64,000 nt of DNA, from contig NC_090953.1 of NCBI RefSeq assembly GCF_040807025.1, positions 21,498,997-21,562,996 of the forward strand, in the 5' to 3' direction. The notes under the pieces were generated by a model. The model had not been told where the DNA came from. It worked only from the letters and a program-made list of their open reading frames with translations, and searched no databases. Each line of letters opens with the position of its first letter. Positions within the stretch are counted from its first letter, which is position 1. This DNA comes from Struthio camelus (taxonomy: Eukaryota; Chordata; Aves; Struthioniformes; Struthionidae). Of this stretch, positions 15,101-30,100 are shown piece after piece. A program made the position numbers and the translations under genes.

Positions 15101-18100
15101 TATACAACTTCAATTCACAGATTTTGTGCTTTTTGGCTAGGACAGACATCCAAGAACACCTGTGCTTGAATGTTTGGGTATTTGCCAAATTGTACTAGTC
15201 TAGAGGGAGAAATAGAAACAGATGAGCTGGCTAGCAGATAAGTATTATTACAGGAGTAAAAGCTTGTCTGCTGGAAAATCAGATTTACAAAACAGAGTAA
15301 GAAAAATATTGCCTTATAGGGGACAACTTAACCATTTGTTCCCATCTGCAATCACAGGAGAGGCATGTTATGCAAACAGATTCATTGCTATGAATAAAGT
15401 GTTTCTCCAACCTTTCTTCATAGGTCATGCTTTCTAAGCCATTTTCTCTTGTTTCTCTCAGTTGGACCTCTTCCAGTATGATGAATCTTTTCTGAATGGT
15501 GATGCCCAAAACTGGACAGTCTATTCCTGATGAAGTCCCAACAATGCTAAGTAGAATGGAGTTTTGCCATTTCATAGACAAGTGTTAGGTTAACACATCC
15601 TACAACTAAGTTTCCCTTTTTTGCAACAGTATCTTATCTGTTACTTATATTCAGTTTGCTTAGATCGACTCACCCCTCCCCCAGTTTAGGTATTGCTGCC
15701 AGTTACTTTGCATTCTGCTCTTACAAGTGTTTTTCCTTTCTACATACTGTTCTTAATATTTGAACATATGAATTTCCTGTTGCTGATTTTGAATCATTTT
15801 GCTAATATATCAAGCATTATTTTAAAAGCTTATCTTGATCTCCAAAGTGTCTGCAATCTTAAGCCTGATGTTTCTTACAGTTCTTAACACATTTTATAAG
15901 AATATTCATTGGTACTTTAGCCAAGAAGTTAGACATACAACAGAGATAGGAAAGGACAAAAAAAATACATATGGAAACATATAAAAAGTTTTACTAAAAA
16001 TAAAGATACGTCACATCTGTTTCTTCTCCCTTATCCACAAGAGCAGACACTCAAAGAAGGAAATTCGCTTTTACAAATTTACAAATTTCTAAACATACTG
16101 CCTTCCACTCCCAGATCGTCCGTCAGGAAAATGGAGTCCACTTTTGATAGCGGTCTGTATTTACATTGACGTGAGTTGATTATGGAGCCAAAGTCTTGCA
16201 TGCAGTTAGATTGAGCCAATGTAACAGCTCAGTGGTCCTGAAATGGAAGTTTTTGCTCTCCTTCCCTCATTTACAATTGCATTGTCTTGCTCCTATTCTT
16301 GTGCCAGTTCTCACATTCATCTAATCCTTCAAAGAGCTAATTCAGCTCATTAAATCAGCAGAAGAGACTTTTTTTGCTGTCTGAGCTTTTTGACAGGCTA
16401 CTTTTCTGTAGAGACAGATGAAAAAAAATCTCTGAGCACATTTCACCCAGTTGCAATCTCATGTTGTTTAATATCAGTTTAAATTGACCCAAATTGGGGC
16501 TGCCATTTTCCCTTCTTCATCTCCATCTACCCAACTGTGCCTGTTCCCTTATGGTGGCAATAGTACTCACGCAAATGAACAGTTAGCCAGTCAGGGAGGC
16601 TGACTGCAGCCAAAAACTAATTACTTTCTTTTGTTAAGGTTATTCCTTAGCTGGATCACCTCACTGAACTACACAGCTGCACAAGGAATTCAGACCAGCC
16701 TAAGCAACCTGCATCTCCTCTGAATATCACATGAAGCATTTGTCATCAAACAACACCCAAAGATCTGAAAGCATTTTGCGATGCAGAATGAAGTGTGCCT
16801 CGCAGCCTTCCTAGGAAGCAGTTAAATGCTATGTCCGTTTCAGAAACGGCAAAACTAAGGTCCATGCACACAGAGTGAGTTGGCAGAGTCACAGAGCGTT
16901 AACAGGGAGGAGCTCAGCTACAACCTTGATACAGGTATTGCACAAGGGTACTGGTGCAGTCTTTGCTCTGCATGCTAAATCAGCAAGTGCTAACAAGGGG
17001 GTCACAACCCATTTTATTCCCACCTATCAAACTCCTCCTCAGGCAGGCAAAAATACCAGTTGATTCTAATCTATCCTTTAAGCAATAATCCATATTCAAA
17101 GAGAGTCTATATACAACACATAAATGTTACTGTGTTACTATATGCTATAACATAAACCAATTATATATAGAGCGTCTCAAAAAGCAGAAATATCACTCTG
17201 AGGACAAGACAGAAAAGAAAATACAACAATTCCACGTGACTATTCCTCCTCCCATGATTGAGGCCTTGACAGAGCTACCACCTTGATTTTCTTCTTCTAT
17301 GCACTCCACATTAACATTAATATTTGGCTTTGTATAGGGTACTTGTCAAACAGAGCATCCATTTTTTACCACCCACTAAGCTCATCTCCTCCCTCAAGCA
17401 TATCTGTTTTTCACAAGTCATATTCTGAGATTGCACTGTTTCTCACATATAGATGTTTTTCTTCGCTCTTCTTGGTACAGTTAGTGCACAAAGTCATTAG
17501 GCAAGGACTCTCTTATCTTCCAAACACAAGCCATAAGCAGAAAAGCCTTTTTCCAGCTTGACATAAAGCATGTAATTAGCTCTAAGTGCATGCTTTGTTT
17601 TCTTCTCAGGAAAAAAGATCGTTTCCTTACAACTTCAGTTACGACACATAAGATTCATTAGGCTTCCACAGTACTCAAGCTGAGGTGCATTAAATACTTC
17701 TTATGGGAAGAAGCTCCACTTGTATTTGACAATAAATTATCACTATTTGGGGTTTCATCATTTCCACCACTCATGCTTTTTATATGTTACTGAAGAGAGA
17801 AAAGTAAACCAGGATGAAATTTTTTATTTACATTTTTGTACTTATTAGAGAAATAGCACTCACTAAAATCTGCTTTAGCCTAACTATCATTTGCCACACT
17901 TAACACCTCACTGCTATTTAATTGATTTACTTAAATGATCGGGTCTACCAAGTAGCAATGATATCTCTCACAGACATTACGAGCCCCCAAAAGTATCCCG
18001 AATAGTGTTTTCACTACAGTAGAACCTAAATGTTATACCTAAGGTCAGTTTATTAGCTCTCTGTATGTACAAACAGTTCAGATTATCCTTACCAGGCAGA

Positions 18101-21100
18101 TCTACATAGATAGGACAGAATTTCATCCTCATACTTAAAGGCACAGAAATATTAAGTGAAGGTAACACAACCAGACTAGGACATAATGAAGAATTAAACA
18201 CATGTCTCAGGGTAAGCACAGTCACTTTACAGAATCACAGAATGGCTGAAGTTGGAAGGGACCTCTGGAGATCATCTAGTCCAACCTCCCTGCTCAAGCA
18301 GGGTCCTCTAGAGCATATTGCCCAGGATCACATCCAGGCGGGTTTTGACTGTCTCCAGGGAAGGAGACTCCACCGCCTCTCTGGGCAACCTGTTCCAATG
18401 CTCTGTCACCCTCACAGTGAAGACGTTTTTTCTCAGGTGCAGATGGAACTTCCTGTGATTCAGTTTCTGCCCGTTGCCTCTTGTCCTGTCGCTGGGCACC
18501 ACGGAGAAGAGACTGGCCTCATCCTCTTGACACCCCCCCTTCAGATACTTGTACACGTTGATGAGATCGCCTCTCAGTCTTCTCTTCTCCAGGCTGAGCA
18601 GGCCCAGCTCTCTCAGCCTTTCTTCAGAGGAGAGATGCTCCAGTCCCCTCATCATCTTTGTAGCCCTCCGCTGGACTCTCTCCAGGAGTGCCATGTTTCT
18701 CTTGGACTGGGGAGCCCAGAACTGGACACAGCACTCCAGGTGAGGCCTCCCCAGGGCTGAGCAGAGGGGCAGGATCACCTCCCTCGACCTGCGGGCAATG
18801 CTCTGCCTGGTACTGCAGGAGACCATTGGCTTTCTTGGCCACAAGGGCACATTGCTGGCTCATGCTTAACTTGTTGTCCACCAGCACTCCCAGGTCCTTC
18901 TCTGCAGAGCTACTTTCCAGCAGGTCAACCCCCAGCCTGTACTGGGGCAGGGAGTTATTCCTCCCCAGGTGCAGGACCTTGCACTTGCCTTTGTCGAACT
19001 TCATGAGGTTCCTCTCCGCCCAGCTCTCCAGGTCCCTCTGAATGGCAGCACAGCCTTCTGGTGTGTCAGCCACTCCCCCCAGTTTCGTATCATCAGCAAA
19101 CTTGCTGAGGGTGCACTCTGTCCCTTCCTCCCGGTCATTGAGGAATACATTGAACAAGACTGGACCCAGGACTGACCCCTGGGGGACACCACTAGCTACA
19201 GGCCTCCAACTAGACTCTGCACCACTGACCACAACCCTCTGAGCTCGGCCATCCAGCCAGTTCTCAATCCACCTCACCATCCACTCATCTAGCCCACACT
19301 TCCTGAGCTTGCCTAGGAGGATGTGACGGGAGACAGTGTCAAAAGCCTTGCTGAAGTCCAGGGAGACAACATCCACTGCTCTCCCCTCATCTACCCAGCC
19401 AGTCCTTCCACCATAGACAGCTATCAGATTGGTCAAGCATGATTTCCCTTTGGTGAATCCATGCTGACTACTCCGGACCACCTTCTTGTCCTCCACATGC
19501 TTAGTGATGACCTCCAGGAGGAGCTGCTCCATCACCTTACCAGGGATGGAGGTGAGGCTGACAGGCCTGGAGTTTCCTGGCTCCTCCTTCTTGCCCTTTT
19601 GGAAGACTGGGGTGACATTGGCTTTCTTCCAGTCCTCAGGCACCTTTCCTGATCTCCAGGACCTTTCAAAGATGATGGAGAGTGGCCTAGCAATAACATC
19701 CGCCAGCTTTACCACAAGTTTTTTTTTTTTTTTTTTAAATTAAAAGGTGTTTATACATTCTGTTCAGTCCTCTGACCAAGAAAGTAATGCTGGAACTGCA
19801 CAGGAAAGAACAGTTGAACAAATCAACTCTTCTTCCTCATCTGTGCATCAGCACACAAAAGCAGCTAATCTGAGCCTTACACTGGACTAAGCACTACTCT
19901 TTTGAACCGGATTATCCCTCCTTTTTTCAGAAACTATAGTGTGGCTGGAGAGGGAAGTGTACAATGCAATGAGAAAGCTAACACACACAAGCTTCATATC
20001 AGCTCCCTTGCCCTCCATAATTCTAGCTGCAAAGACTCTGCAGAATTTGAAAGTGTTCACATACAGTGAAAAGTGAGGTTCAGAATATCCTCCTTATAGG
20101 ATAACATGCATGTGGTAACATGGATTTTTGGTCATCAGAGATTCTGGCAAAGAAAGGAAGCGTATCCCATGATCCATATCTGAAGCAGGTCTTTTGTACC
20201 TACAGCCACCTGTAGCAGGGACCTAGAAATTGGAACGGCTACTTCAGTTCAGAAGCTTGAGAAGTTGCACGGCTAATGTATGAAGGTGACAAATACCTTA
20301 ATAATGCGTACTACCAGATACCTATGCAAAGTTTCAATTACAGAATTTAAAGCATACAACAGTTCCACTTTTAAGGATAGGAAATTACAGTGGTAATTCA
20401 TCTAAGGAACTCAGTTGCTTACATAGGCAAGTGACAGTGTAAAGAAGAACACCAAGAACTTCCAATTTTGCAGCCACCATTGCACCCAAGTCCCCATGTC
20501 AAACTTTCTTAGATAGAAAAACATCCTTTTCTTGAGTGGCAGAAGAATATTCCACAATCCAATGACGTTTTCTTTATCAGCAAGCCCTATGAATCACCAT
20601 GACCTCCTCTACTCTGTATCATACTTGCCATGTAGGGGAAAAGATTGCAAATCATCTGCCTGCAAACGCAGTTTCAAGTTACACAGTTTTTAAAAAGCCA
20701 CACGTAGTGTTCTGTCCAGCCGTGCAGAACTTGTAGTACTATGCGATCTGCCTAAATCAAACAGGAAGAAGAAATCCATTCCTACTCAGGAATTCCTCTG
20801 TACTGCCAACAGCCTTACAGGACAAAGGATTTCAACAAGGCTCTTTCTTGCTGAAATAAATTGTTACCTGTTGCTACCATTACCAAAGGTCCTATGTTCA
20901 ATAAAATCTCAGTTTTGGGGTATAGCACACACCAAAAAAAAAAAAAAATCAGCTCGAGAATACGGCTATGTAAGCAGCTGCTTGTAACTTTTTGTTAGCA
21001 TCTGATGCTTCTCTTTAGCCATTGTCTGTGTATATGCACGACTAATGCTTTACTGGATCACCTTTTTTTTTTTTTTTTTTTTTTGGCAGTGTAAGAAGTT

Positions 21101-24100
21101 GAATGCAATTCTTCCTCATTGCAATTTTTCAAATTAGTAGCAAAAAAACAAGTAACACAGACCACTGATTTCTGCCAAGTTAATTATCCTTGATAGAACT
21201 GAATTTTAACCTCATCACTGTCTCAAGTAGATTGAATATTTTACTAAACAAAGCCGTTTATGCCATTGGAACAAACACATAAATATTACCCTCAGTGTTA
21301 TAGTATAAAATAATTTTAAAGACAATCACCTATTTCCATTGTAACCAATACAAACTCTGATTTGAAGATTTTTGAAACTTAAGAAAGCGCTCTGACAGTA
21401 CTATCTTACTTTTAAGATCAGTGGCTGGTTCTACAGTATCCCATTAACTTACAGGCACCCTTATGGTTGTATGCAATTGCAGTTGAAATGTTAAACATGA
21501 ACATTACTCATATGGCAGGGTCTACCTATCTTCCCAAAAATTAAGCACCTCCGTAAACATTTGTGGAGAATTTACATAGAACGAACTGTTCTTTTCAAAA
21601 TATTTATCCTCTGTAACAGGGTTATTATTCAGTTTAAATCAAAGGCTAATAAAAATCCATTAACATAAACAAATTATTGAGCAATGACAAAATAAACATG
21701 AAAAAAAAGTCAGAAAAGACAGTGTTTTAAATAATTCAATTAGATTATCCTTTGACCTATAAGCCAAGCCTACCAATGGGTAAAAGCCCGAATTTTCAAA
21801 ACTGGTATCCAAATATCCAATATCCAAATTCAGTTCACCACCATTTAACTGCCAAATTTGTGACAGCTGTGGGATTATTTTTATAAATGCCAAACAACAG
21901 AAGGTCCTGGTGATCGCTACCGATACTCAGCATCTCTAGCTTTCCCCAAAATTATACAGAGAACCTCTCAAGATATCCCAAAAGAGAGGATTGCAAAGAT
22001 ATACATGCAGATCCCACATTTGAACTTGCGGTTTTGTACATTCTGTTTTAATGTGTAAAATTAGATTTTGTAAAACATAGAACACTGGATGCCACATTAA
22101 AAAGAACTTAACGATTGTGATCCTTTTCTCCTATAGCATTACAAGGGAGAGTTTCACACACAACATTTAAATACAGATTTGGAAATGAACATTCTTAAAA
22201 GAAAAAATAAAAAGGAAGAGTATTGGATTTAGAGGTTGGGTTTGATTCCATGCATTTACTATGCATCTTATAAACTATGATTGAATAGGTAAGTTTAATT
22301 TACACCATTTGAACGGCTCTCAGTCATTCTAAGCTGTGCTAAGCACAATGGCAGAACAACATTCACAAAGAAAAGGAGAAAATTTGGAGGAAAGAAGCCC
22401 ATCGTAAACCCAAATCGATATATGCAACACAAAATGGATTAATTAGTCTTAAGAAGTGGTGGATAAACATTTGCAAATCCAGATTATTTTTTCCTGTGCT
22501 TTTTAGAATGTTTTGAAACATCAATATTATCCTCAAGGCCTTGATATCAAATTTCAACATAAGTTTTAAATCAGTATCATGCATCAAGAAAAACTGAAGA
22601 ATAATTTGATGCATCATGAACAGCACTAAGCATTCTGTGAATCTTCCAGGATGCACACAAAAGATTGATGACATTTCTGTAGAGCAGTATCTCTTCACTT
22701 CAAGCAGTTTTTAGCTGCTTGCAAGAGTTGCCCATTAGAAACTCATTCTACAAATATTTTTTATCCACTCTGACCCAGAAGAGAACAGAAGCTGTTTACT
22801 CCTCAGTTTATAGCCAGCTTTTGTAGTGCTGTAAATTCCTGTCTGCCTAACATACAATAACCTTTGCTGACTTCAAGTCTTTAGAGCATCTTTTCTTGAA
22901 AGCTGCAGTGAATTTTTCAAAAAAACACTTAGTGGGTTCTATCAGTTGCACATGATGGTTCAAACTGATGGTTTTGAAATGGTGTTATCCTGATAAGAAA
23001 AGGCTGCTTATTTAGATTTGGCAGTTTACTAGTTACAATTTCTGAGGAAAAGTTGATTCCTTACTTCCTTTCTTTATCAGCCTTTTACAGTTCTGAGTCC
23101 ATCCTCCCCCCCCACACCAACGTTACAATTTTGCCATAAAAATCAGTCATCTCAGAACTATTTTATATCATAACCTTTAAATTGGGCCTATGCTGTAACA
23201 TTTTCTGGACTTCTCATTTGTCTACAAATTTTTCTGTAAATGTATTTTGGGTGTACAAGTACCAGAATTTAATCACTTTCCTCCTTGCAGTGAAATCAAC
23301 GATTCTTTCAGGCTACTGATATTTCCCTAGAGATTACCCCTCATGAGAGGGAAATGACTGCCTCCTAGGAGGAGGACAATACAGAATCACACTTGACAAA
23401 TCACTTTCTCTGGAAGGAACCAAATTCCGGGTTAGGCAGAGTTCTCCACATGGGCAGCAAAAGCAAACCAAACTTCTAATATAAAATCCTTAATTCATAA
23501 TTACTTCCCTCATAGGAACACAGTACAAGTACAAGTAATTCACTGCTTATAATCTTTTCCCCCAACTTTTGAGTTTAAAGGGTTTTATATAGCAGTTTCT
23601 TCAGTTTATCTATTTCCAACCAGTTTATTTCATAAGCTGTGTATCAAGGTAGTGCAGAAATGGAAGCAGAGTAGTTGCTGATTTTTAAAAGACTTTAAAG
23701 GCCAAAGGCCTGTTTTGTACTGGAAGTTAGACTAAATCGTAACAATATTTTTTTCTATCTATATTATTTGCATAACTGAGATTTGGTGGATATGTTACTG
23801 AACTTTCACAGCTTTTATCCAGCATCCAACTGTTGGGACTAGTAAAGATATAGAAATAACACTGAATCTCTTCTGACACCCTTCACTACAAACTCCCCAT
23901 TATTTTGGGCCCACATTTGTCTTCCTCAACCAATCATGATGACAAAGTCTGTTATTGTCAAAGTCAGTATTTTAAACAGAACTAACAGTCTTGCAGCCCT
24001 GACAGGACATATAATGACTATTCATTTTTATTTGAGCTGCGTGACTCTTTAGAGGGTACAGAACACAGACTGACACCTCTTTACAGTTACATGCATCTCA

Positions 24101-27100
24101 AGTCCAGTCCTACACCCGTTCATTCACGCAACGTAACTGGCTTTGTTTGGTTTCCTCACATGGGTCAGAAATAGGATTCATGCCCCTTCCATGCAAATCA
24201 TGAAGGAGAAATTAATGTAATTTACTTACCGAAGGATTTCTTTCCGAGTGAAGAATGTGCAATCCTATTAAAAAAGAAAATATATTACTAAACTATAGAA
24301 ATATTAAAAATAACTACAAGAAATTATTTTTTAACCTTTTGGAAGGATACATAAGTCTAAATTCAGATCGGGCAGAAAAACTTTAAAGATACTATTTATG
24401 TATTGTCTAGTTTTGGCTCAACGTAACATATCCTAGAAAAATAATTGAAATATGAAGTCTCCTAAGGACAGGACAATTAGGAAAAAAAAATTGGTCAGTT
24501 AAAAGTTTGGGAGAAAAAAAAAAATCAGTTTGTTGTAATACTTCTCCACTGTGGGATGACCAGAACAGAAAAGAAACTAAAACCAGAAATAAGTAATACA
24601 TCAAAACTTTAAATAAATAGATCTACAAAACCATAAATAATGAATAGATGTATAAAACTATCTTCTAACTTGAAACATTCCCCTTATAAACAGATACAAC
24701 TGTTTTAATATTAATTGCTAAGCAGTTACTTTTTAGTCATTAACTCTTTATACTAAAAACTGCTTCGCATTATCTCTACTTTGGTCTAGGCTGCAAAATC
24801 CCATGCATTAGGACCTGAACAAATCTGGATAAAAGTACAGCTCCTGCTTCAAACAGTATGTGAATTATTCAACTTTTGCTGTCATATCACAGAATTTAAA
24901 AAAAATTTACTGGAATGCAAAGTAAAGATGGATGAATATGTAAGAAAAGCTTACAAACATTCACTTGCATTCTGAATGGCTCTGTGGTTTGACTGCATTT
25001 GCACTGTTTTAATTCACTTTTTGATCATTTGGGCTTTGCTAGGAAAATGTCACTTCACAAAAAAAATAATATGGGCAGTGGAACACTTTACATTTTTCTG
25101 CCTCACTCACAAAAGAAACTGTACTGTTTGTGAGGAATCATAAGTAGTAAAACCCCATTAATGGAAACATCCTCTGATCACCACTATCTCATTTAGCACA
25201 TATTAAGGGCAAATTCTTCCCTGCGTCCAGAACTAAAAAAACTCTGCTGGTAATGTAATATTGGGTGATCAGTTTAGAACAGAGTTTAGGACAAAAATTC
25301 AGAGAATAAGCATCTTTTTGTCATACAGCTAGTGGCTGATGAGGCTATACATAGGGTATGAAGGATGGCATTGTGGTTAAAACACAAAATTCATGCTGAT
25401 TATCCACTTCTCCCATAGGCCTAGATGATGGGGTAAGGCATTGGTCTAAGAATTCAGCCTGTAGTTTTTATCCTTTAATGTAAGTATATTTAAAAGGTAT
25501 CATATTTTTGGAATCAGCTAGTGGCACGATAACTACATCCGACTTGTTAAGTGATGCTTACAGCATGTAAAGCTAGTATGACTCCCCAGTCCTGCTCTTC
25601 AGTCAACCAGTGAAAAAGCATTTCATTCCTAGGCTGAGAATCATTCTAGTTAAATGCCTACTTCTTCCAGGGAGGGGAAAGCAAATGATCACAGCTGGCT
25701 GAAGCAGTCAAGCTGCTTGTCTCGGGTATCGAGGTACGCTAGCAAACCTGCATGGTATCAATTATTGAGTTTGCTTGCTCTCCTCCATATAAAGCGGTAG
25801 GAGAAGCAGCTTTTCCCCTAGTGTACTGTGTAGCAGAATAGTGTTACAAGGCACAATAGGAAGGCACCTTGTGAGCTGCTGACAATGATGTCACATTGTC
25901 TGGAACTGCACAAAGTGAAATAGGAGCCAGCTAGTTAAGTCTCCATTAATTCCAGCACGTTCAACACTTACAGTAAAACTGTCACTTAAGGATGTTTCAT
26001 TTACTAATGAAAGGCAGGTGCACTCTCACAAATAATTGTAATGCTCTCAGTAGCAATCATCCTGTAATTATATAGGCTTGAGAAAACAGTAGACACTGTT
26101 ACTTAACTAGAAAGCTGACAGGGAATTGATACGCAGATGTACATAAAGATGAAAGAGACAAGTCACCCTTTACCTTCCAGAAATTTTGCAAAAATATCAC
26201 TGGAAGACACAATTAAGAGGTCATTGAGTTCAATGTTTATAAAAATGTTTATAAAAATTTTTTGCTGAAGATCTGCATCACTTTTTTTTTTTTTTTTTCT
26301 TCAAATCTGTGCATCACTTCACTACTGTTTGGCAATAGATGTCTGACAACAAACTATCTAGCACTTTGGTAAACAAGCCTGTACCATTTACTCAAACAAA
26401 AAATTTTTACTACTGTAATCTAAAAAAACCCTGAATTTGAAAACACTTATAACAAAAGAGAAATCAATGTAACCCTATATTTGCCTACATACACGTCTGA
26501 ACGTTCTTACTGACTGCAGTATTTCAATTATGCCTGCCAAATGTCCAAAAAAACAAACAAAAAAAAAAGGCAGTGGTTTCACACACCATTTGCAGAGATC
26601 TCAAAGCTATCCATGGTCATAGCACCACAAATTAAGCAAGAGTGACATAGTCTATCCTGTTGACGAAAAGTAAGATCATACATACCTTTAAGAAATGCTT
26701 TGCCATTAAGAAGCCTATCAGATCTTGAACAGCAAACGTAAAAGTTATGACTCCACGCTACCTCTGAAAGGGAAGTCCAGCCATCTCTTTCTTGCCCTGG
26801 CTTCTTATTTCTGCCTCTTCCTTTATGCTGACTTCATGCAGACAAGTAGTATAACTACACCTGAGAACTCTGGCTAAAGGAACTAATGTGGCTGAAAACT
26901 AACCTAACAGAAAAGGATTCATTTTCAGGTTGGACCAGTTCCTTTCTGCGGCTTAGTATATTGCCTCAGTAACGCTAGTGCTGGTAAAAGAGAGGAAGCT
27001 AGAACAAGTATCTGCTGATGACAGGAAAGAAGTGTAAGATTGCTGTTTTTGTTGGAAGCACAGGCATAAGTTGGATTAAGGTCATGGAACAAGGGTCTAA

Positions 27101-30100
27101 ATAATATAATTACATTTTGTAGTTGCTGGAACTCTAGCAATTTAATTCCGATTTAATTAAAGACTTTTGGCCAGAGAAACATGGAGGTGAATCATCCAAT
27201 TTTCTTCTAGCAACTTCATTCATACAGAAAATGCACAATGATGGACAATAAATAGTAAACTAGCATGTTAATTTAACTCTTTCATTGGGAAAGGTGAAAT
27301 GGGTCGTGAAAAATCATCTGTAGTTTATGCACATGGTGCTATTGATCTTCTTTCAAGCCAGAAATTCAAATTTAACAGGAAGATATACAAGTGTACTACA
27401 AACTTTAAAAGCAACCTGTCTATTCTGCTTGGTTATCAAAGCTGCTGGGAATCCTGCCAGAAAAGCAAAGGCTAAATATTCAACAAATGTATGTCGCCAT
27501 AATTTTCACAATTTGTACCAACTCAAGATTTCTGGCAGAAATTTATCCTGAGAGTTGTGGCTTTGGATTTCTAATGTCATACAATGGCCTGAAAAAAACC
27601 TATGCTAACTGGAGATGCCCCTGCAGATTTTAGGCTATCTAGAATCAAGACCTTGCCCTGAAAGGTCGCTTACTCCAGCCCCTGAGAAAATACATGCTCC
27701 TTTTCTAAGATCAACTGTCCCACTCAGTCTGTCCTTGTTCCCTTAATAATCAAGTTAGAGCTCTGGTAAAAAGGATCACTGCTGTCTGTTAGAGGTAAGA
27801 CGTCACTTAAACAAGGCTGCAAATATCTTCCTTATGTCTACCAAAATCAGTGAATGTAATAAAGTAAATAAATTTCCCATTGATTTCGGTGACATCATGA
27901 GCTTGTATAATGGGCTCGATTCTCAGATCTGGCATTTACTGAGCTTAACTGGTTCTCCTTCTTGAACCTATTCTGTAGTAAAGAGAAGAAAGTTAGACAA
28001 CTGGTGCTCTTAAATTCTATGTGAGGTTTTGCTCTTGGCTGGCTGTGTAACCTTCTGCAAGCCACCCAACACTGCTTCTAAAGTAGAGTTAACGGTCTCT
28101 GCTCTTGAAATGTGCTCTATAAAACAGCACAATGTACAGGCAGTGAGAAGTGTTCTGTAAAACCAGAGATGGTAAGAGCCTTGTTCTGTGAGCTGCTATG
28201 TGAAGTGAATGTGAATTTAGGACAAAAGAGTAGCAGACTGAAACATCACAGTCTGCTGTCTCTTCCACTAGTCCATAAGACTTTGTTGAAAGCTCCTGGA
28301 TGGGTTCTCTTTGATGTTTATTTCCTTATTTATTTCCATTTCCTCAACTATGCTGAGGAGGCTGATACTTAATTTTACAGAAATATTAAGTGTACATACA
28401 TAGCGTAACATGAGGGATGATTCTGGACTCAGATCACATTGTAATCTGTTCTGTGGAATCCACTGCCAATACTAGAGTGCAGCATGCACTTTATGAATGG
28501 CAGCAGAGTCCACTGAATGAACTATTGTCACTTACAGTGACACTGTGACAGGGGCAAATATTGTCACCATAAAGCACAGTTTTCAAACAAAACTAGTTTC
28601 AAGTAGTTAAAGAAAATACTTTTACACAGAAAGTAAGAGAAGAAAAACTGCAATCAATAGAATGAGAAAGTGGTAATTACACTGCAGCATCAAGTGCTCA
28701 AAGCCGTTGCAAAAGAATATTTATTACATCCATTAAACACATATTACTCTTCTAAGGCAATGTATGTAAAATTCTGCTTTTTAAATGGTATAGTTTCATA
28801 AGGGTAGGCTTGTCCTGATCCTACAACAGCTTCATCAGAAAGTTTTGTAAATAAGAAAATAATGCAAAAGAGCCTGAGCAATAAGAAATCATTCCAAATT
28901 AGAGAAACAGCCTCAAACAAAAAACAGCAAGCCACAGAAAGTAAACCAACAACTAACAGGAATTTTGACACTGCCTTCAGCATAAGATAGACTAGATCCT
29001 TACAGCCGTGTTACTCAGCAACTTCTAAAAAAAGAGAAGTACTGAATACTGCAACATTTTAAGCATTAACATTGTAACAAATTATTTCTGAAGTTTCACT
29101 TGTAAAGTCACAAATGATCTTTTGTACAGTGCCAAAAGGTATACAATGTGTATAAAAATATTGTAACAAATTATTTCTGAAGTTTCACTTGTAAAGTCAC
29201 AAATGATCTTTTGTACAGTGCCAAAAGGTATACAATGTGTATAAAAATATTGTAACAAATTATTTCTGAAGTTTCACTTGTAAAGTCACAAATGATCTTT
29301 TGTACAGTGCCAAAAGGTATACAATGTGTATAAAAATATTTAATCAAAACATCAAAAATATCATCCCATGAAGTAATCAAAGTCTGTCCAAGTTAAAAGG
29401 TGCTGCAGAGATGCAAAAGTTTTAACATGTAAGATCTATTATTAGTTTTATCTTCACCTGGTAATGTTTTACAAATGCAATACTTTTTTCTTGGATTCAA
29501 GTGAACATCAGATGTTGTACTAATGTATGAAGTTGCCATACAAATAAGATTGGTATACAGCTGTTGTGCTTTTATCTTAAAAAATGCTGGTTATACCAGA
29601 CACTAAGAATATCAATGGAAATTTTAACATTCAGACTTTATTTGTAGGCATACATATTTTAGAACTATAACCAGAACCACTAAAATCCCCACCGAGTTTC
29701 AGTATATAAACCCAGAAGGAATGAGAAACAGTATACATTTATATTTGGATATGGAATGAAAACAGCTAAGACTTTAACAAGGACTGAGGAAGAAGTAAAC
29801 TGCTGATCTATGTAATTTTGCTCAATATATACATCAAATGGTAACATGAAACCAAAAATCAGACTATAGGATAATCTCATAAAACCTTGTTCCATTATCA
29901 TGTTACTTCAAGTTTGCACAGCAATACTCTGTCAAACCAAAAAGTACTTCTTATAAAAAGATCCTGGAGGACCTGCAATGAATACACTTTTTATACTCTT
30001 GTCCTCAAAGGATTTACTTTCACCACAGATCCTGATTAAATACTTTTTTTTTTTTTTTAAATCAAAAGATGGCTTAATGGCCTAGTTTCACTTTATAAAT

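Larger units (their letters stand above)
3169..24229 (-). other. CIB2: CIB2 intron 2 (21 kb, noncoding)
   Basis: No exon-like coding segment was recognised here. It holds an ancient LINE remnant (about 15430-15890), a CR1 element (18230-19718), long homopolymers (G11 at 9981, T14G13 at 10122, C20 at 14703, several A or T runs) and a short tandem array at about 11090-11135. The rest is AT-rich sequence with no feature I can support. Confidence 0.75.

Noticed and set aside
18242-18760. Plus-strand open frame of 172 codons
   Set aside because: It is the antisense shadow of the CR1 reverse-transcriptase region.
22363-22698. Minus-strand open frame of 111 codons inside CIB2 intron 2
   Set aside because: The composition is that of random AT-rich sequence, with no similarity I recognise and no exon-like splice context matching CIB2.
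29071-29340. Regular repeats considered as a CRISPR-like array
   Set aside because: The 89-bp units are contiguous, with no unique spacers, in a vertebrate intron. It is a plain tandem repeat.
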